NCBI GenBank assembly: GCA_002503845.1
Contig: DASO01000007.1
Location: forward strand, 1 to 51,402
Source of the DNA: Euryarchaeota archaeon UBA24
Lineage (GTDB): Archaea; Halobacteriota; Halobacteria; Halobacteriales; Hikarchaeaceae
Length of the DNA: 51,402 nucleotides
Direction of reading: 5' to 3'
Every line of letters begins with the position of its first letter. Position 1 is the first letter of the stretch. Position numbers and translations under genes: made by a program. A model generated the notes under the pieces. The model was not told the DNA's origin and made no database searches. It saw nothing but the letters and a program-made list of their open reading frames with translations. Shown piece by piece: positions 8,922 through 17,395 of this stretch.

Positions 8922-8931
8922 AAATATATTT
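8922..8931 (+). promoter_or_regulatory. TATA box of the molybdenum hydroxylase operon
   Basis: The run AAATATATTT is a strong archaeal TATA element centred about 40 bases before the ATG at 8967. It would start transcription around 8953 and leave a leader of roughly 14 bases without a ribosome binding site. Confidence 0.5.
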
Positions 8932-8966
8932 ACTGATCAGACTCCAACTCTTTCATAGATCATATC

Positions 8967-9830
8967 ATGGGGGAATACCACGTTGCTTCTTCAGTTGAGG
9001 ATGCCCTAGAAAAATTATCGTGTTGTGAGGGTCGAGCGGAAATCGTGGCGGGGGGACAGACAATGATGTTATTGATGCGTCAGGGGCTAATTGATCCAGA
9101 TTTGCTGGTTGACATTAGCAAGATAGCAGAAATGAGGGGAATAGAAGAGGTGGGAGAGTACATCGAGGTTGGGGCCGCTACGACATATGCTGAAATAAAA
9201 AAAAGTCCATTAATTGAAAAGGAATTTGGATTTTATGCAATAGCGACTTCTGAAATCTCAGGACCTCAAGTGAGAAACCAGGGTACAATTGGGGGGGGGC
9301 TAGTCTATGGAGACCCAGCGTTAGATACACCCCCAGTCCTACTGACTTTAGACTCAGAATTAGAGATACAAAACGCAGCGGGGAGTAGAAGAGTTCCCTT
9401 GGACGATTTTTTTGTGGATTATTATGATACTGCAATAGAAGATGGGGAAATTTTGACCAAAATTTTGATTCCAAAATTGCCCAAATATTCGGGGGGGAAA
9501 TATAGATCTATGACTCCGAGGCAAGGAGATTATGCAATAGCGGGTGTTTGTGTGAGATTGACGCTAAATGAAAAGGGAGTTTGTGCAGTTGCACGGATAG
9601 GATTAACAAATGGCGGAGACACACCTATGCGTGCGAAAGAAGCGGAAAGAGTATTAGAAGGTACTAAAATGGGGGATAAAACTGTGGAGAATGCTGTAGA
9701 AGCTTTGGGAGAAAATTTAGATTTAATGGGAGATGTTCAAACGCCTAAATCGTATAAAGAAATAGTTTTTAAAAGGATCGCAAGACAAACAATTAAAGAT
9801 GTAAAATCCGAAATAATAGGAGAAGTATAA
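8967..9830 (+). CDS. Molybdenum hydroxylase FAD-binding (medium) subunit
   Basis: This 287-residue protein is the FAD subunit of a three-part xanthine dehydrogenase/CO dehydrogenase-family enzyme. It passes electrons from the iron-sulfur subunit to an acceptor. Evidence is the AGGQTMMLLMRQ segment near residue 32 that binds the FAD diphosphate, the GPQVRNQGTIGGGLVYGDP flavin motif near 98, and a C-terminal CODH flavoprotein domain. It is the first gene of the operon; its TAA overlaps the ATG of the small subunit by one base. Length is normal. Codon use matches the neighbours, with no sign of recent transfer. Confidence 0.93.
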   Translation: MGEYHVASSVEDALEKLSCCEGRAEIVAGGQTMMLLMRQGLIDPDLLVDISKIAEMRGIEEVGEYIEVGAATTYAEIKKSPLIEKEFGFYAIATSEISGPQVRNQGTIGGGLVYGDPALDTPPVLLTLDSELEIQNAAGSRRVPLDDFFVDYYDTAIEDGEILTKILIPKLPKYSGGKYRSMTPRQGDYAIAGVCVRLTLNEKGVCAVARIGLTNGGDTPMRAKEAERVLEGTKMGDKTVENAVEALGENLDLMGDVQTPKSYKEIVFKRIARQTIKDVKSEIIGEV

Positions 9831-10294
9831 TGGAAGGGATAAGACTAGAAATAAATGGAAAAAAACACGTAGTTGATGTTTCCCCATATAAACCTCTTCG
9901 AGACGTTCTCAGATATGATGTGGGATTGACGGGTACAAAAGAGAGTTGTGACTCGGGTGTGTGTGGTGTTTGTACAGTATTACTAGGAGATAAAGCGGTT
10001 AAATCATGCCTCATTCCAGTGGGAAAAATGGTCGGAGAGAGCATTACAACTATAGAGGGCCTGTCAGAAGAGGGTGAATTTTCTGTGCTACAGCAATCTT
10101 TTATAGATTGTTTTGCGTCTCAATGTGGCTATTGCATCCCAGGATTTATAATGGCGGCAACGTCATTACTGGTAGAAAACTCAGATCCAACGGTTCAAGA
10201 GATAAGAGAGGGACTAAGTGGGAATTTGTGCAGGTGTACAGGGTATGTCAAAATAATCGATGCGGTTAAGCAGGCAGCAATTAAGGAAGCGTGA
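9830..10294 (+). CDS. Molybdenum hydroxylase [2Fe-2S] (small) subunit
   Basis: A 154-residue protein with two [2Fe-2S] clusters. The plant-type ferredoxin cluster is bound by CDSGVCGVCTVLLG near residue 40 with a further Cys at KSCLIPV. The second, helical cluster domain has CGYCIPGFIM near 100 and GNLCRCTGY near 135. It relays electrons from the molybdopterin subunit to the FAD subunit. It is translationally coupled to the preceding gene and lies four bases before the large subunit start. All cluster ligands are present. Confidence 0.95.
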   Translation: MEGIRLEINGKKHVVDVSPYKPLRDVLRYDVGLTGTKESCDSGVCGVCTVLLGDKAVKSCLIPVGKMVGESITTIEGLSEEGEFSVLQQSFIDCFASQCGYCIPGFIMAATSLLVENSDPTVQEIREGLSGNLCRCTGYVKIIDAVKQAAIKEA

Positions 10295-10298
10295 AAGC

Positions 10299-12692
10299 AT
10301 GAGTCAAAGTGGTCAAGTTAAAATTAGACTAGAGGGTCATAATGAAAATCGCCATGTCGGAAAATCTATTGCAAGGGTAGATGCACCCGATAAGGTTACA
10401 GGCAAGGCAATATATGCAATGGACATCAATCCAAATCGATTGTTACATGCGAAATTATTGACTAGCCCCGTCGCCCACGCTCGGTTGATTGGGGTGGATG
10501 TAGAAGAGGCAGAGAAAGTAGAGGGTGTGGAAGTGATAATAACTTATAAGGACGTGCCTGATACTCGCAGAGGCCAATTTATTTTAGATCAGCCGATACT
10601 AGCAACGGAGAAGCTTAGATATATAGGAGAACCGATAGCTGCAGTTGCTGCGGAAACACCAGAAATAGCAGAAGAGGCGGTGAACCTTATCAAACTTCAA
10701 TATGAGGAACTTCCAGCAGTATTTGACTTAGAAGAGGCTTTTTCTGAAAATCCCTGTGCTACAGTTCATGAAGACGTGCGGAGTTATCAATTTGCGAAAC
10801 AAGGAGATCCTAGATTTGAAAAGAGGGATCATGTGGATGAGGAGTATACAGATCGTCCGAACTTGATGTACACAGATTCGTTAGAAGTGGGAGAAGTAGA
10901 ATCAGCTTTTGAAGATGCAGATCATGTTGTCGAAGGGAGATATGAGGTTAAATCGCTCCAACACTGTTCGATGGAGCCTCATGTTTCAGTGGGCAGGCGA
11001 ATGGGAAGTACGATTAAAATTTGGACCTCTCAACAAGTTCCACATAATATTGAAACTGAACTATGTATGGCATATCCAGAGTTGAATCCAGGAGATATAG
11101 AGATAAAATCGCCATATGTAGGAGGGGGTTTTGGTGGGAAAATCACTCCGTTTGTAGAATCTATTTTGGTTGGAATTCTGCAGAAAACAGATCGCCCAGT
11201 AAGGCTCCAATTAACACGAGCGGAAGAGTATATGGTAGGGGTGAGCAGACCTCAAGTTATAGTCAGAGTGAAAGATGGAGTTACAAAAGAAGGTAAAATC
11301 ATAGCTAGAGATTCAGAAATTTTGTTCAATGTAGGAGCATATAATGAGCAAGTTTTTAGATGCACAGTTAGTGGCCCTAGTGTTACAGTTGGCTCGTATA
11401 AAATTCCAAATGTCAAGTATACAAGCTGTGCAGTATATACCAACTTGCCAAAATACGCAGCGTTTCGGGGTTTTGGAAAACCAGAGGTTAACTGGGCAAT
11501 GGAACGCCACATGGATAAAATCGCCCGAGTAGTGGGACTGGATCCAATAGAATATAGGTTGAAAAATCTCCTAAGAGCGGGAGATATGAATGCGAAGGGG
11601 GAGACGCTTGGTAAAGTTGATACTGAAGCTTGTTTGATAAAATCTGCAGAGGGATTGAGATCTATCGACATAGAGAGCAAATATCCAGAATATGATACGG
11701 AGGAATGGAAGATTGGCGTAGGCATTGCGTATGGGAACAAACCAGTATCCAGAGCGTCTGCTGCAGCTACCATTAAAGTTCAACGTGATATGAATGTGAT
11801 TGCATATATAGGAGCACCTGAAATTGGACAGGGGGCAGAAACTGTATTAACTCAGATTATTGCGGAAGGTTTTGACATTGAGTTGGGAAAAGTTAAGATT
11901 ATTGCAGGAGATACTGCAAACAGCCCATATGATAGAGGACCAACGGGGAGCAGATTTACATACCACACAGGAAATGCAGTTCGGAAGGCGATAGCGGATG
12001 TAAAACAAAAAATGTTTGATCTGGCGGTAGGGGAATTTGATGAAAAAATAGATTCTTCGGATTTGAAGACATCAGATGGAGAAATCATTCTAAAAGGAAA
12101 AGAGGACAGTAGAATATCTGTTAATCGTCTATTCTCAAATTATGGTCAAATGGTAGGAGTATCAAATACCATGTTAAAAGAGGGGGGTGAATTGATTGGA
12201 ACTGCTACATATGATTCTAGAAAAGGTGGAAAGCACCATGCTTTCTGGACTCCAGTGGGCCAAGCTGCATTGGTTGCCGTTAATCAGATAACAGGTAGAA
12301 TTGAAGTTCTTCGAATAATTACTGCGACGGATGTAGGATTTGCTTTGAATCCAAAAAGTGTTGAGCAGCAAATAGAAGGTGCAACGGGCCAGGGTATATC
12401 TAGTGCCCTGTATGAAGAGATTATCTATGAAAAAGGACTAGTTGTTAATCCTAATTTTAAAGATTATCGGATTCCAGGGACGATGGAATTGCCTTATGAA
12501 TCGGAAACTATAATAATTGAAACAGAGGATGAAGTGGGCCCATATGGGGCTAGGGGTGTTGGGGAAATGGGAATGATGGCATCCGCGCCCGCAATCGGAA
12601 ATGCCATCGTAAATGCCCTTTCTATTGAATTTGATACAATACCGATAACACCAGAAAGGGTGATTGAAGCGTTAGAGAATCAGATTAACTAA
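10299..12692 (+). CDS. Molybdenum hydroxylase molybdopterin-binding (large) subunit
   Basis: This roughly 797-residue catalytic subunit binds the molybdenum cofactor and hydroxylates its substrate with oxygen from water. The start is ATG 10299; an upstream in-frame ATG at 10260 lies inside the small-subunit gene and is rejected. Seen are the N-terminal a/b hammerhead domain, the GGGFGGK cofactor loop near residue 270, the active-site loop AFRGFGKPE near 390, the GQGAETV segment and the GARGVGEMG C-terminal motif with the catalytic Glu. The AFRGFG loop is typical of xanthine, nicotinate or hydroxybenzoyl-CoA type enzymes and lacks the Cys of true CO dehydrogenase (AYRCSFR). The substrate is unknown. 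Confidence 0.93.
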   Translation: MSQSGQVKIRLEGHNENRHVGKSIARVDAPDKVTGKAIYAMDINPNRLLHAKLLTSPVAHARLIGVDVEEAEKVEGVEVIITYKDVPDTRRGQFILDQPILATEKLRYIGEPIAAVAAETPEIAEEAVNLIKLQYEELPAVFDLEEAFSENPCATVHEDVRSYQFAKQGDPRFEKRDHVDEEYTDRPNLMYTDSLEVGEVESAFEDADHVVEGRYEVKSLQHCSMEPHVSVGRRMGSTIKIWTSQQVPHNIETELCMAYPELNPGDIEIKSPYVGGGFGGKITPFVESILVGILQKTDRPVRLQLTRAEEYMVGVSRPQVIVRVKDGVTKEGKIIARDSEILFNVGAYNEQVFRCTVSGPSVTVGSYKIPNVKYTSCAVYTNLPKYAAFRGFGKPEVNWAMERHMDKIARVVGLDPIEYRLKNLLRAGDMNAKGETLGKVDTEACLIKSAEGLRSIDIESKYPEYDTEEWKIGVGIAYGNKPVSRASAAATIKVQRDMNVIAYIGAPEIGQGAETVLTQIIAEGFDIELGKVKIIAGDTANSPYDRGPTGSRFTYHTGNAVRKAIADVKQKMFDLAVGEFDEKIDSSDLKTSDGEIILKGKEDSRISVNRLFSNYGQMVGVSNTMLKEGGELIGTATYDSRKGGKHHAFWTPVGQAALVAVNQITGRIEVLRIITATDVGFALNPKSVEQQIEGATGQGISSALYEEIIYEKGLVVNPNFKDYRIPGTMELPYESETIIIETEDEVGPYGARGVGEMGMMASAPAIGNAIVNALSIEFDTIPITPERVIEALENQIN

Positions 12693-12715
12693 AACCAATA
12701 AGAGTAGTAGGACAA

Positions 12716-13708
12716 CTACTTTCCGGATACGTATTCTTTTCCTTCTATTTCAGGATCCAGTGTGCTTTTAGCAAATAAATCTTCTGGAGAATATTTTTTA
12801 GGGGTAAGGCCTTGATCATATGCATAATCAAGTAGTTTGTCAAGAGTGCGCTGGTTGGAAGGAACCAATCCATACGGCCAAGGATTTGTCCCCAATACCT
12901 TCTGCTGGTGGTCGAGATGTTCTTGTGCCCAAGCTAATGCGGTCCACCGAGGGTCTTCTAGTTTTTGTAAGCATATGTCACGTGCTTCGGAGAATGCTTT
13001 ATAAATGTTTGTTGCTATCCAAGGGTATTTCTCTATCAATGTGTCTCGAATGACCACAGTATGCATTAGTGGAAAATGGTTAGTTTCTTCATAATAGCGC
13101 TGCTCTTCTAGGAAAGGATCTTCGAATATATGTTCTGCTCCTTTTTTATGTTTTACAGAGCTCAAACGGGCGGGGTAGAAAGCCCCATCGAGATCTCCAG
13201 ATACTAGCATTTCTTCAATATTGCGGTCCTCAGAAATTCTTTGAACATTGAATTTATCAGGGATGGTCAGTTGAACGTCTTCGGTGTCATCAGTATACCA
13301 TTCAACAGAAGTTAAGTCCAGTCCGTATTGCTCTTGTGCTATTCCCCGCATCCAGATACCAGCCGTAGTTTGCCAGGTCCTCAAACCAATTTTTTTTCCT
13401 TCGAGATCTCCCGGATTTGTGGAAGAGATTCCGCTATGCTTGAACATATATGAATGGCGGAATCTTCGATGGGGGAAGACAGTGATTGCTGTGAATGGGT
13501 AAAGGTCGGGGTGTTTTCGTGAGGCAAGGTAAGATCCTAAAGACATTTCACATATATCGAATTCTCCATGGCGCATCATCCGCCAATGGCGTTCAGGGGA
13601 TTCATAAGTGAGAACATTTAGATCAATGCCACTTGGTTGTACGAGGCCTGTGTGAAGAGCATATGTCAGGTCATATTCCCCGCAGGCCAATGTCAAATCT
13701 ATTACCAT
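12716..13708 (-). CDS. 4,5-dihydroxyphthalate decarboxylase-like / PBP2-fold protein
   Basis: A 330-residue protein of the periplasmic-binding-protein type 2 fold. The N-terminal LACGEYDLTYALHTG, then GEFDICEMSLGSYL near residue 47 and LEGKKIGLRTWQTTAG near 100, match proteins annotated as 4,5-dihydroxyphthalate decarboxylases. There is no signal peptide or lipobox, so it is not an obvious transporter component and a cytosolic enzyme is more likely. It is convergent with the molybdenum hydroxylase operon and divergent from the racemase-like gene, in what looks like a catabolic neighbourhood. Decarboxylation itself is an inference from annotation of relatives. Confidence 0.75.
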   Translation of the reverse strand: MVIDLTLACGEYDLTYALHTGLVQPSGIDLNVLTYESPERHWRMMRHGEFDICEMSLGSYLASRKHPDLYPFTAITVFPHRRFRHSYMFKHSGISSTNPGDLEGKKIGLRTWQTTAGIWMRGIAQEQYGLDLTSVEWYTDDTEDVQLTIPDKFNVQRISEDRNIEEMLVSGDLDGAFYPARLSSVKHKKGAEHIFEDPFLEEQRYYEETNHFPLMHTVVIRDTLIEKYPWIATNIYKAFSEARDICLQKLEDPRWTALAWAQEHLDHQQKVLGTNPWPYGLVPSNQRTLDKLLDYAYDQGLTPKKYSPEDLFAKSTLDPEIEGKEYVSGK

Positions 13709-13753
13709 TAGTCACGATTGGTTTGCTAATGTAATAAAATAGATGCAATCGCG

Positions 13754-14533
13754 TTGAATGGGGAGGAATTACAGGGAACTTTTAATATAATTGCGAAGTC
13801 TATAGGGACAAGTACTATGGATCATTGGCGTCTTAAATTTGGAAAAATTGAACCTTCGGTGTGGAATCATGGAAATGAATTTCGAAAAATGATAGTTGAA
13901 GGGGTGGAAATGTATGTCGTAAATATGGGAGTAGAGAGGTTTACGCCTGAAAACCTCTCAGAAGCATTTGAACAGGTATATCCAGCAGCTAAAAGATTGG
14001 ATGAAAGAGGTGTAGACTGCATTATTGCAGGAGGGAGCCCTATCTTTGCATTGAAAGGTGCAAAAGGAGAGGATGATCTGCTAGATCGTATAAATGCAGA
14101 AATAAGAGCCCCAATAACAACTAACTTGAAATCTCATGTAGATGCCATGAAAGCTGTGGGGGCGAAATCCATTATAGCAGTTACCCCATATCCCAAAGAA
14201 AGAAATGAGGAACGTGTTAAATATCTAAAAGATCGTGGGCTCGAAGTTGTTGCATTAGCAGGGATAAATCGCAGCGGCCCAGGGGATATAGATGGGGTTT
14301 CTTCATCTACCGCATACCGTGCTGCGGTGGAATTGGCAAAAGAAAGCGAGGGTTATGATGCAATATACATATCATGTCCTCAATGGGAAAGTGCTAGTTT
14401 CATAGAAGTACTAGAGCAAGATACAGGAGTTCCAGTGATAGGAGATGCTCAGGCACAGGTTTGGAAGGCGTATCAACTAGGAGGGATTTCTCCCAAAGTT
14501 GAAGGGTATGGTCAGCTATTCGATACATTGTGA
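13754..14533 (+). CDS. Asp/Glu racemase / maleate isomerase-like protein
   Basis: Up to 259 residues of the aspartate/glutamate racemase superfamily, which includes maleate cis-trans isomerase, arylmalonate decarboxylase and hydantoin racemase. The region DCIIAGGSPIFAL near residue 93 is where the first catalytic Cys normally sits but it is Gly-Gly-Ser here; the second site reads YISCPQWES near residue 207 and keeps its Cys. The start is uncertain: the frame is closed upstream at 13727, the longest start is TTG 13754, and an ATG at 13817 would give a shorter protein. The missing first Cys points to a decarboxylase- or isomerase-like role rather than a classic two-Cys racemase. Confidence 0.75.
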   Translation: MNGEELQGTFNIIAKSIGTSTMDHWRLKFGKIEPSVWNHGNEFRKMIVEGVEMYVVNMGVERFTPENLSEAFEQVYPAAKRLDERGVDCIIAGGSPIFALKGAKGEDDLLDRINAEIRAPITTNLKSHVDAMKAVGAKSIIAVTPYPKERNEERVKYLKDRGLEVVALAGINRSGPGDIDGVSSSTAYRAAVELAKESEGYDAIYISCPQWESASFIEVLEQDTGVPVIGDAQAQVWKAYQLGGISPKVEGYGQLFDTL

Positions 14534-14598
14534 GCAGAAATGATCCAAATTGAAATAATTCAGAATATACTGGCTGAAATGGTAATATTATAAATATG

Positions 14599-15042
14599 TC
14601 ATTCCTCGAAGGGAAGCGTCCACGCTTCGTGGAACAAATCATCCAACAATAATAAGGAATTAGAGTTTAGTGGAAATTCACCTTCGATTTTATCTAGTGA
14701 TTGTTTTCGATTGGAGAATAAACTCGCGGTTTTAGATATTTTATGATATTCTTGTTCTACCAATCGTCCGAAGAGCCCAGGTAGTCTTGCTCGTTCACAT
14801 AATTCCCGTGCTGCATCAGGTCCAGCATAGATTTTTTTTTCAGAAAGAACGACTAAGAAAACGGCGAATGGTGAATAATTAAATTGGGCTTTCAAGAAGT
14901 TTTGGGCTATATTTTCGTGCCATGACACTGCCCCAAGATCTCGAGTTCGTTTCAGCCAGTCTGTTACGGCTGAGCAGTATGGACATTTAGAATCATAGAT
15001 GACAACAGATGCCAAATTGGTGTCGCGTTCGTACTTAGTCAT
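14599..15042 (-). CDS. DCC-family (DUF393) thiol-disulfide-like protein
   Basis: A 147-residue cytosolic protein with a thioredoxin-like DCC domain. The family hallmark DSKCPYCSA is near residue 20, giving a CxxC redox site. The middle of the protein, with the AGPDAAREL stretch, is also typical of the family. Function is unknown, though such proteins are assumed to be redox active. It is the third gene of the aldolase-FBPase operon: its ATG overlaps the stop of the phosphatase gene by four bases (ATGA). That arrangement hints at a role tied to sugar phosphate metabolism. Confidence 0.82.
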   Translation of the reverse strand: MTKYERDTNLASVVIYDSKCPYCSAVTDWLKRTRDLGAVSWHENIAQNFLKAQFNYSPFAVFLVVLSEKKIYAGPDAARELCERARLPGLFGRLVEQEYHKISKTASLFSNRKQSLDKIEGEFPLNSNSLLLLDDLFHEAWTLPFEE

Positions 15043-15872
15043 TGATAGAAAGTGGAAAGTTCTTCAATTAGATTTTTATTCCCAACATAGAGGGGAGTTC
15101 TATCGTGCAGATCGTCGGGTGATAAATCTAGAATTGAGATACGTCCATTGGAGGATAGGCCCCCTGCGGATTCAATTATATAGGACACAGGGTGTGCTTC
15201 AAACAAAATTCTAAGTTTTCCATCGGGAGAGGATAGGAGATCGGGATATGCAAAAACCCCACCGTAGGCTAATATTTGATTAATATCGCTTATGAGTGAA
15301 CCGCCATAACGTAGTTTGAGTGTATTTCGAATGCTATCTGCATATTTTTTAAAGTGAGGTTTCCATTCTTTTTCAATCCCTCCAAAGCCATATAATTGAG
15401 GAGTTTCTGGCAAGGTTATATTCTCTCGAAGGAGTTGGAGCTGTCCTTGATCAATTATATATTCGTTGACAGATCCAGAATGTGCAGTTACCATTGTGGT
15501 AATTGGACCATATAGAACGTAAGCTGCTGCTATTAGATTAGTTCCGGAAGTGGGCAGAGGGGAATCATACACACCGACGATGGTTCCTATCATATTATTA
15601 GATAATAAATTAGAGGATCCATCTAGAGGATCTATTGCAACCGAAAGTCCTTCTCCAGAAATTAATACATCTTCACGTTCTTCAGATGCGTAAGATCCAA
15701 CTCCATCGAGTTCCAGGATTTTTTTTGCGAAGAGGTTATCTGCCCAAATGTCAGCTGCTAATTGGGCATCTCCAGTTGGATTCTGAGTCGTAGAAGAGTC
15801 ACGTCTAGTGCGCAATTCATTTCGAATTAAGGGGGCGGATTTTGCTATAATATCGAATATATCTTCGATCAT
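15039..15872 (-). CDS. fbp: Fructose-1,6-bisphosphatase (class I type)
   Basis: A 277-residue phosphatase of the inositol monophosphatase/FBPase superfamily that would hydrolyse fructose 1,6-bisphosphate in gluconeogenesis. The metal-binding DPLDGSSNL motif is near residue 82, preceded by the Glu-rich SEEREDV segment that supplies another ligand. The C-terminal half carries GGIEKEWKP, RYGGSLISD and AHPVSYIIESAGG, which match class I FBPases. The length agrees with haloarchaeal Fbp. It is linked by ATGA overlaps to the aldolase upstream and the DCC gene downstream, so the operon makes consecutive steps of gluconeogenesis. Confidence 0.93.
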   Translation of the reverse strand: MIEDIFDIIAKSAPLIRNELRTRRDSSTTQNPTGDAQLAADIWADNLFAKKILELDGVGSYASEEREDVLISGEGLSVAIDPLDGSSNLLSNNMIGTIVGVYDSPLPTSGTNLIAAAYVLYGPITTMVTAHSGSVNEYIIDQGQLQLLRENITLPETPQLYGFGGIEKEWKPHFKKYADSIRNTLKLRYGGSLISDINQILAYGGVFAYPDLLSSPDGKLRILFEAHPVSYIIESAGGLSSNGRISILDLSPDDLHDRTPLYVGNKNLIEELSTFYQ

Positions 15873-16678
15873 GTTAGAGAGGATATGGCGTCCTCGGCGG
15901 GCTCGCCACCGTGGACTATCCGTCCAAGTGCTTCTAGCATCTCATTTGCATTCTCTCGCTGCCATACGTTTCGGCCAACTGCGAGACCAGATCCACCGGC
16001 ATCCATTACAGTTTGGACACTGCTAAGGAATGTCAAATCGTCTACTTTTGAACCTCCACTAAGAACCACTTTTACAGGGCCTGCGGCTTTGACTGCCCAC
16101 CTCATTGCAGCTTCACTTCCAGGGTATTTTATTTTGGCAACATCTGCACCTAATTCTAATGCAAGTCTAGACGCATAGGCTATGACTTCGTCATCAGTAT
16201 CGTTTCCGTTGAATTTTTCGTTTATTCCTTGTCCGCGGGGATAAGACCACATGACTACAGGGATTCCATGAGATCTAGCTTGTTCCTGGGCCAATCTGAA
16301 TTCTTCTGCCATTTCAACCTCATGGTTTGATCCCCCGTACAAGGTAAATCCAATCGCGGATGCCCCAATTTCAACTGCATAATCAACAGACCAATTTACT
16401 GAAGAGTTTGGTTCCCCGACCCAAAGGTTAGAAGTCCCATTTATTTTTGCCAAAAGGGTAACATCATCTTTGTAAGATGGGAAATATGCTTCTGCAATGC
16501 CTTTTTGAACTGCTAGGGCTGTAACAGCTTCGTGGCATGCCAGGTCAAAAATGGATTGAGGATCAATAGTCTGGGGTAGATCGGTGAAATCTATAGGGCC
16601 ATGTTCGAGTCCGTGGTCGTATGCCAAGATTAGAATTTTTCCATTTCGGGATATGGGTGAACTGTCGATTGGTAGCAT
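15869..16678 (-). CDS. fba: Class I fructose-bisphosphate aldolase (archaeal type)
   Basis: A 269-residue aldolase of the archaeal class I (DhnA/FbaB) family, which joins dihydroxyacetone phosphate and glyceraldehyde 3-phosphate through a Schiff-base lysine. The N-terminal AYDHGLEHGP and the VAKIKYPGS segment near residue 175, which carries the expected catalytic Lys, are diagnostic. The phosphate-binding VVLSGGSK near 205 and GLAVGRNVWQ near 235 are also present. It leads the operon with fbp. A TATA-like element (CTTTTATCG on the minus strand) lies about 32 bases before the ATG. Confidence 0.93.
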   Translation of the reverse strand: MLPIDSSPISRNGKILILAYDHGLEHGPIDFTDLPQTIDPQSIFDLACHEAVTALAVQKGIAEAYFPSYKDDVTLLAKINGTSNLWVGEPNSSVNWSVDYAVEIGASAIGFTLYGGSNHEVEMAEEFRLAQEQARSHGIPVVMWSYPRGQGINEKFNGNDTDDEVIAYASRLALELGADVAKIKYPGSEAAMRWAVKAAGPVKVVLSGGSKVDDLTFLSSVQTVMDAGGSGLAVGRNVWQRENANEMLEALGRIVHGGEPAEDAISSLT

Positions 16679-16705
16679 TTATGAATCAATAAATCCCTTG
16701 CTCCA

Positions 16706-16714
16706 CGATAAAAG
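16706..16714 (-). promoter_or_regulatory. TATA-like element of the fba-fbp operon
   Basis: The plus strand reads CGATAAAAG; the minus strand CTTTTATCG is centred about 32 bases upstream of the fba ATG. This predicts a leader of only a few bases. Confidence 0.35.
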
Positions 16715-16788
16715 TTTATGCCTGAAGTTTGAATTCAATAAGCTAAAATTTGTTCGCAGCTTGTGAATAGACATAGGAATTGTGCTCC

Positions 16789-17379
16789 ATGAATAGTTTA
16801 AAACGGATCCTAAAACAAAATGTGATAGTATCGACAGGGGTAGCTAGTTTGGCAGGGTATATCATCGTGATAGGGACTTTTTTGGAGATATGGCCAGAAA
16901 TTCTCTTTCCCGATCTTACAGTGTGGGCAATAAATCGATTGGCAGATGTGATTGCAATTGTAAATTTGACTGCTCTGTGTTGTATAATCATAGGTTGGTA
17001 CTTTATCATAAAGGGGGATATAAAAAGGCACAATCAGTTTATGCTAGTTTCATTTGGACTAATACTCCTATTTTTAGTGCTATATTTGACGAAAGTTGGA
17101 GGCGGAGGGACAAAAGAATTCATAGGGCCAGTATTGGTTCGGTATGTTTATTTGATTATGTTGGCGATTCATATTGGATTGTCGATAGCAGCAGTTCCAC
17201 TGGTGATATATCAAATAATCACGGGGATGACCCATAGTCCGGGCGAGTTGCTCAGATTAAAATATCATAGAAAAATAGGCCGAATTGGAGCAACCACCTG
17301 GATTATTTCATTAGGCTTGGGAGTAATTACATACCTAATGTTGAATCACATTTATGAGTGGAGATTTATCGGAGGTTAA
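16789..17379 (+). CDS. DUF420 membrane protein, probable oxidase assembly factor
   Basis: A 196-residue integral membrane protein with about five helices. It matches DUF420, a family related to CtaM that is found beside heme-copper oxidase genes and implicated in cytochrome oxidase assembly. Conserved features are NRLADVIAIVNLTAL, the KGDIKRHNQFML loop with its His, a His in LAIHIGLS and the closing LKYHRKIGRIG loop. The ATG at 16789 is preferred to a TTG three codons before. It is divergent from fba and convergent with the ABC-2 pair, at the edge of the oxidase locus. Confidence 0.85.
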   Translation: MNSLKRILKQNVIVSTGVASLAGYIIVIGTFLEIWPEILFPDLTVWAINRLADVIAIVNLTALCCIIIGWYFIIKGDIKRHNQFMLVSFGLILLFLVLYLTKVGGGGTKEFIGPVLVRYVYLIMLAIHIGLSIAAVPLVIYQIITGMTHSPGELLRLKYHRKIGRIGATTWIISLGLGVITYLMLNHIYEWRFIGG

Positions 17380-17395
17380 CTGATACGATGTAAAA

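Noticed and set aside
10260..10298. Upstream ATG for the large molybdenum subunit
   Set aside because: It lies within the end of the small-subunit gene; the ATG at 10299 is four bases after that gene's stop and matches family N-termini.
8967..12692. Aerobic CO dehydrogenase (CoxMSL)
   Set aside because: The gene order M-S-L fits, but the active-site loop is AFRGFG and lacks the AYRCSFR cysteine of form I CO dehydrogenase, so only a general molybdenum hydroxylase is claimed.
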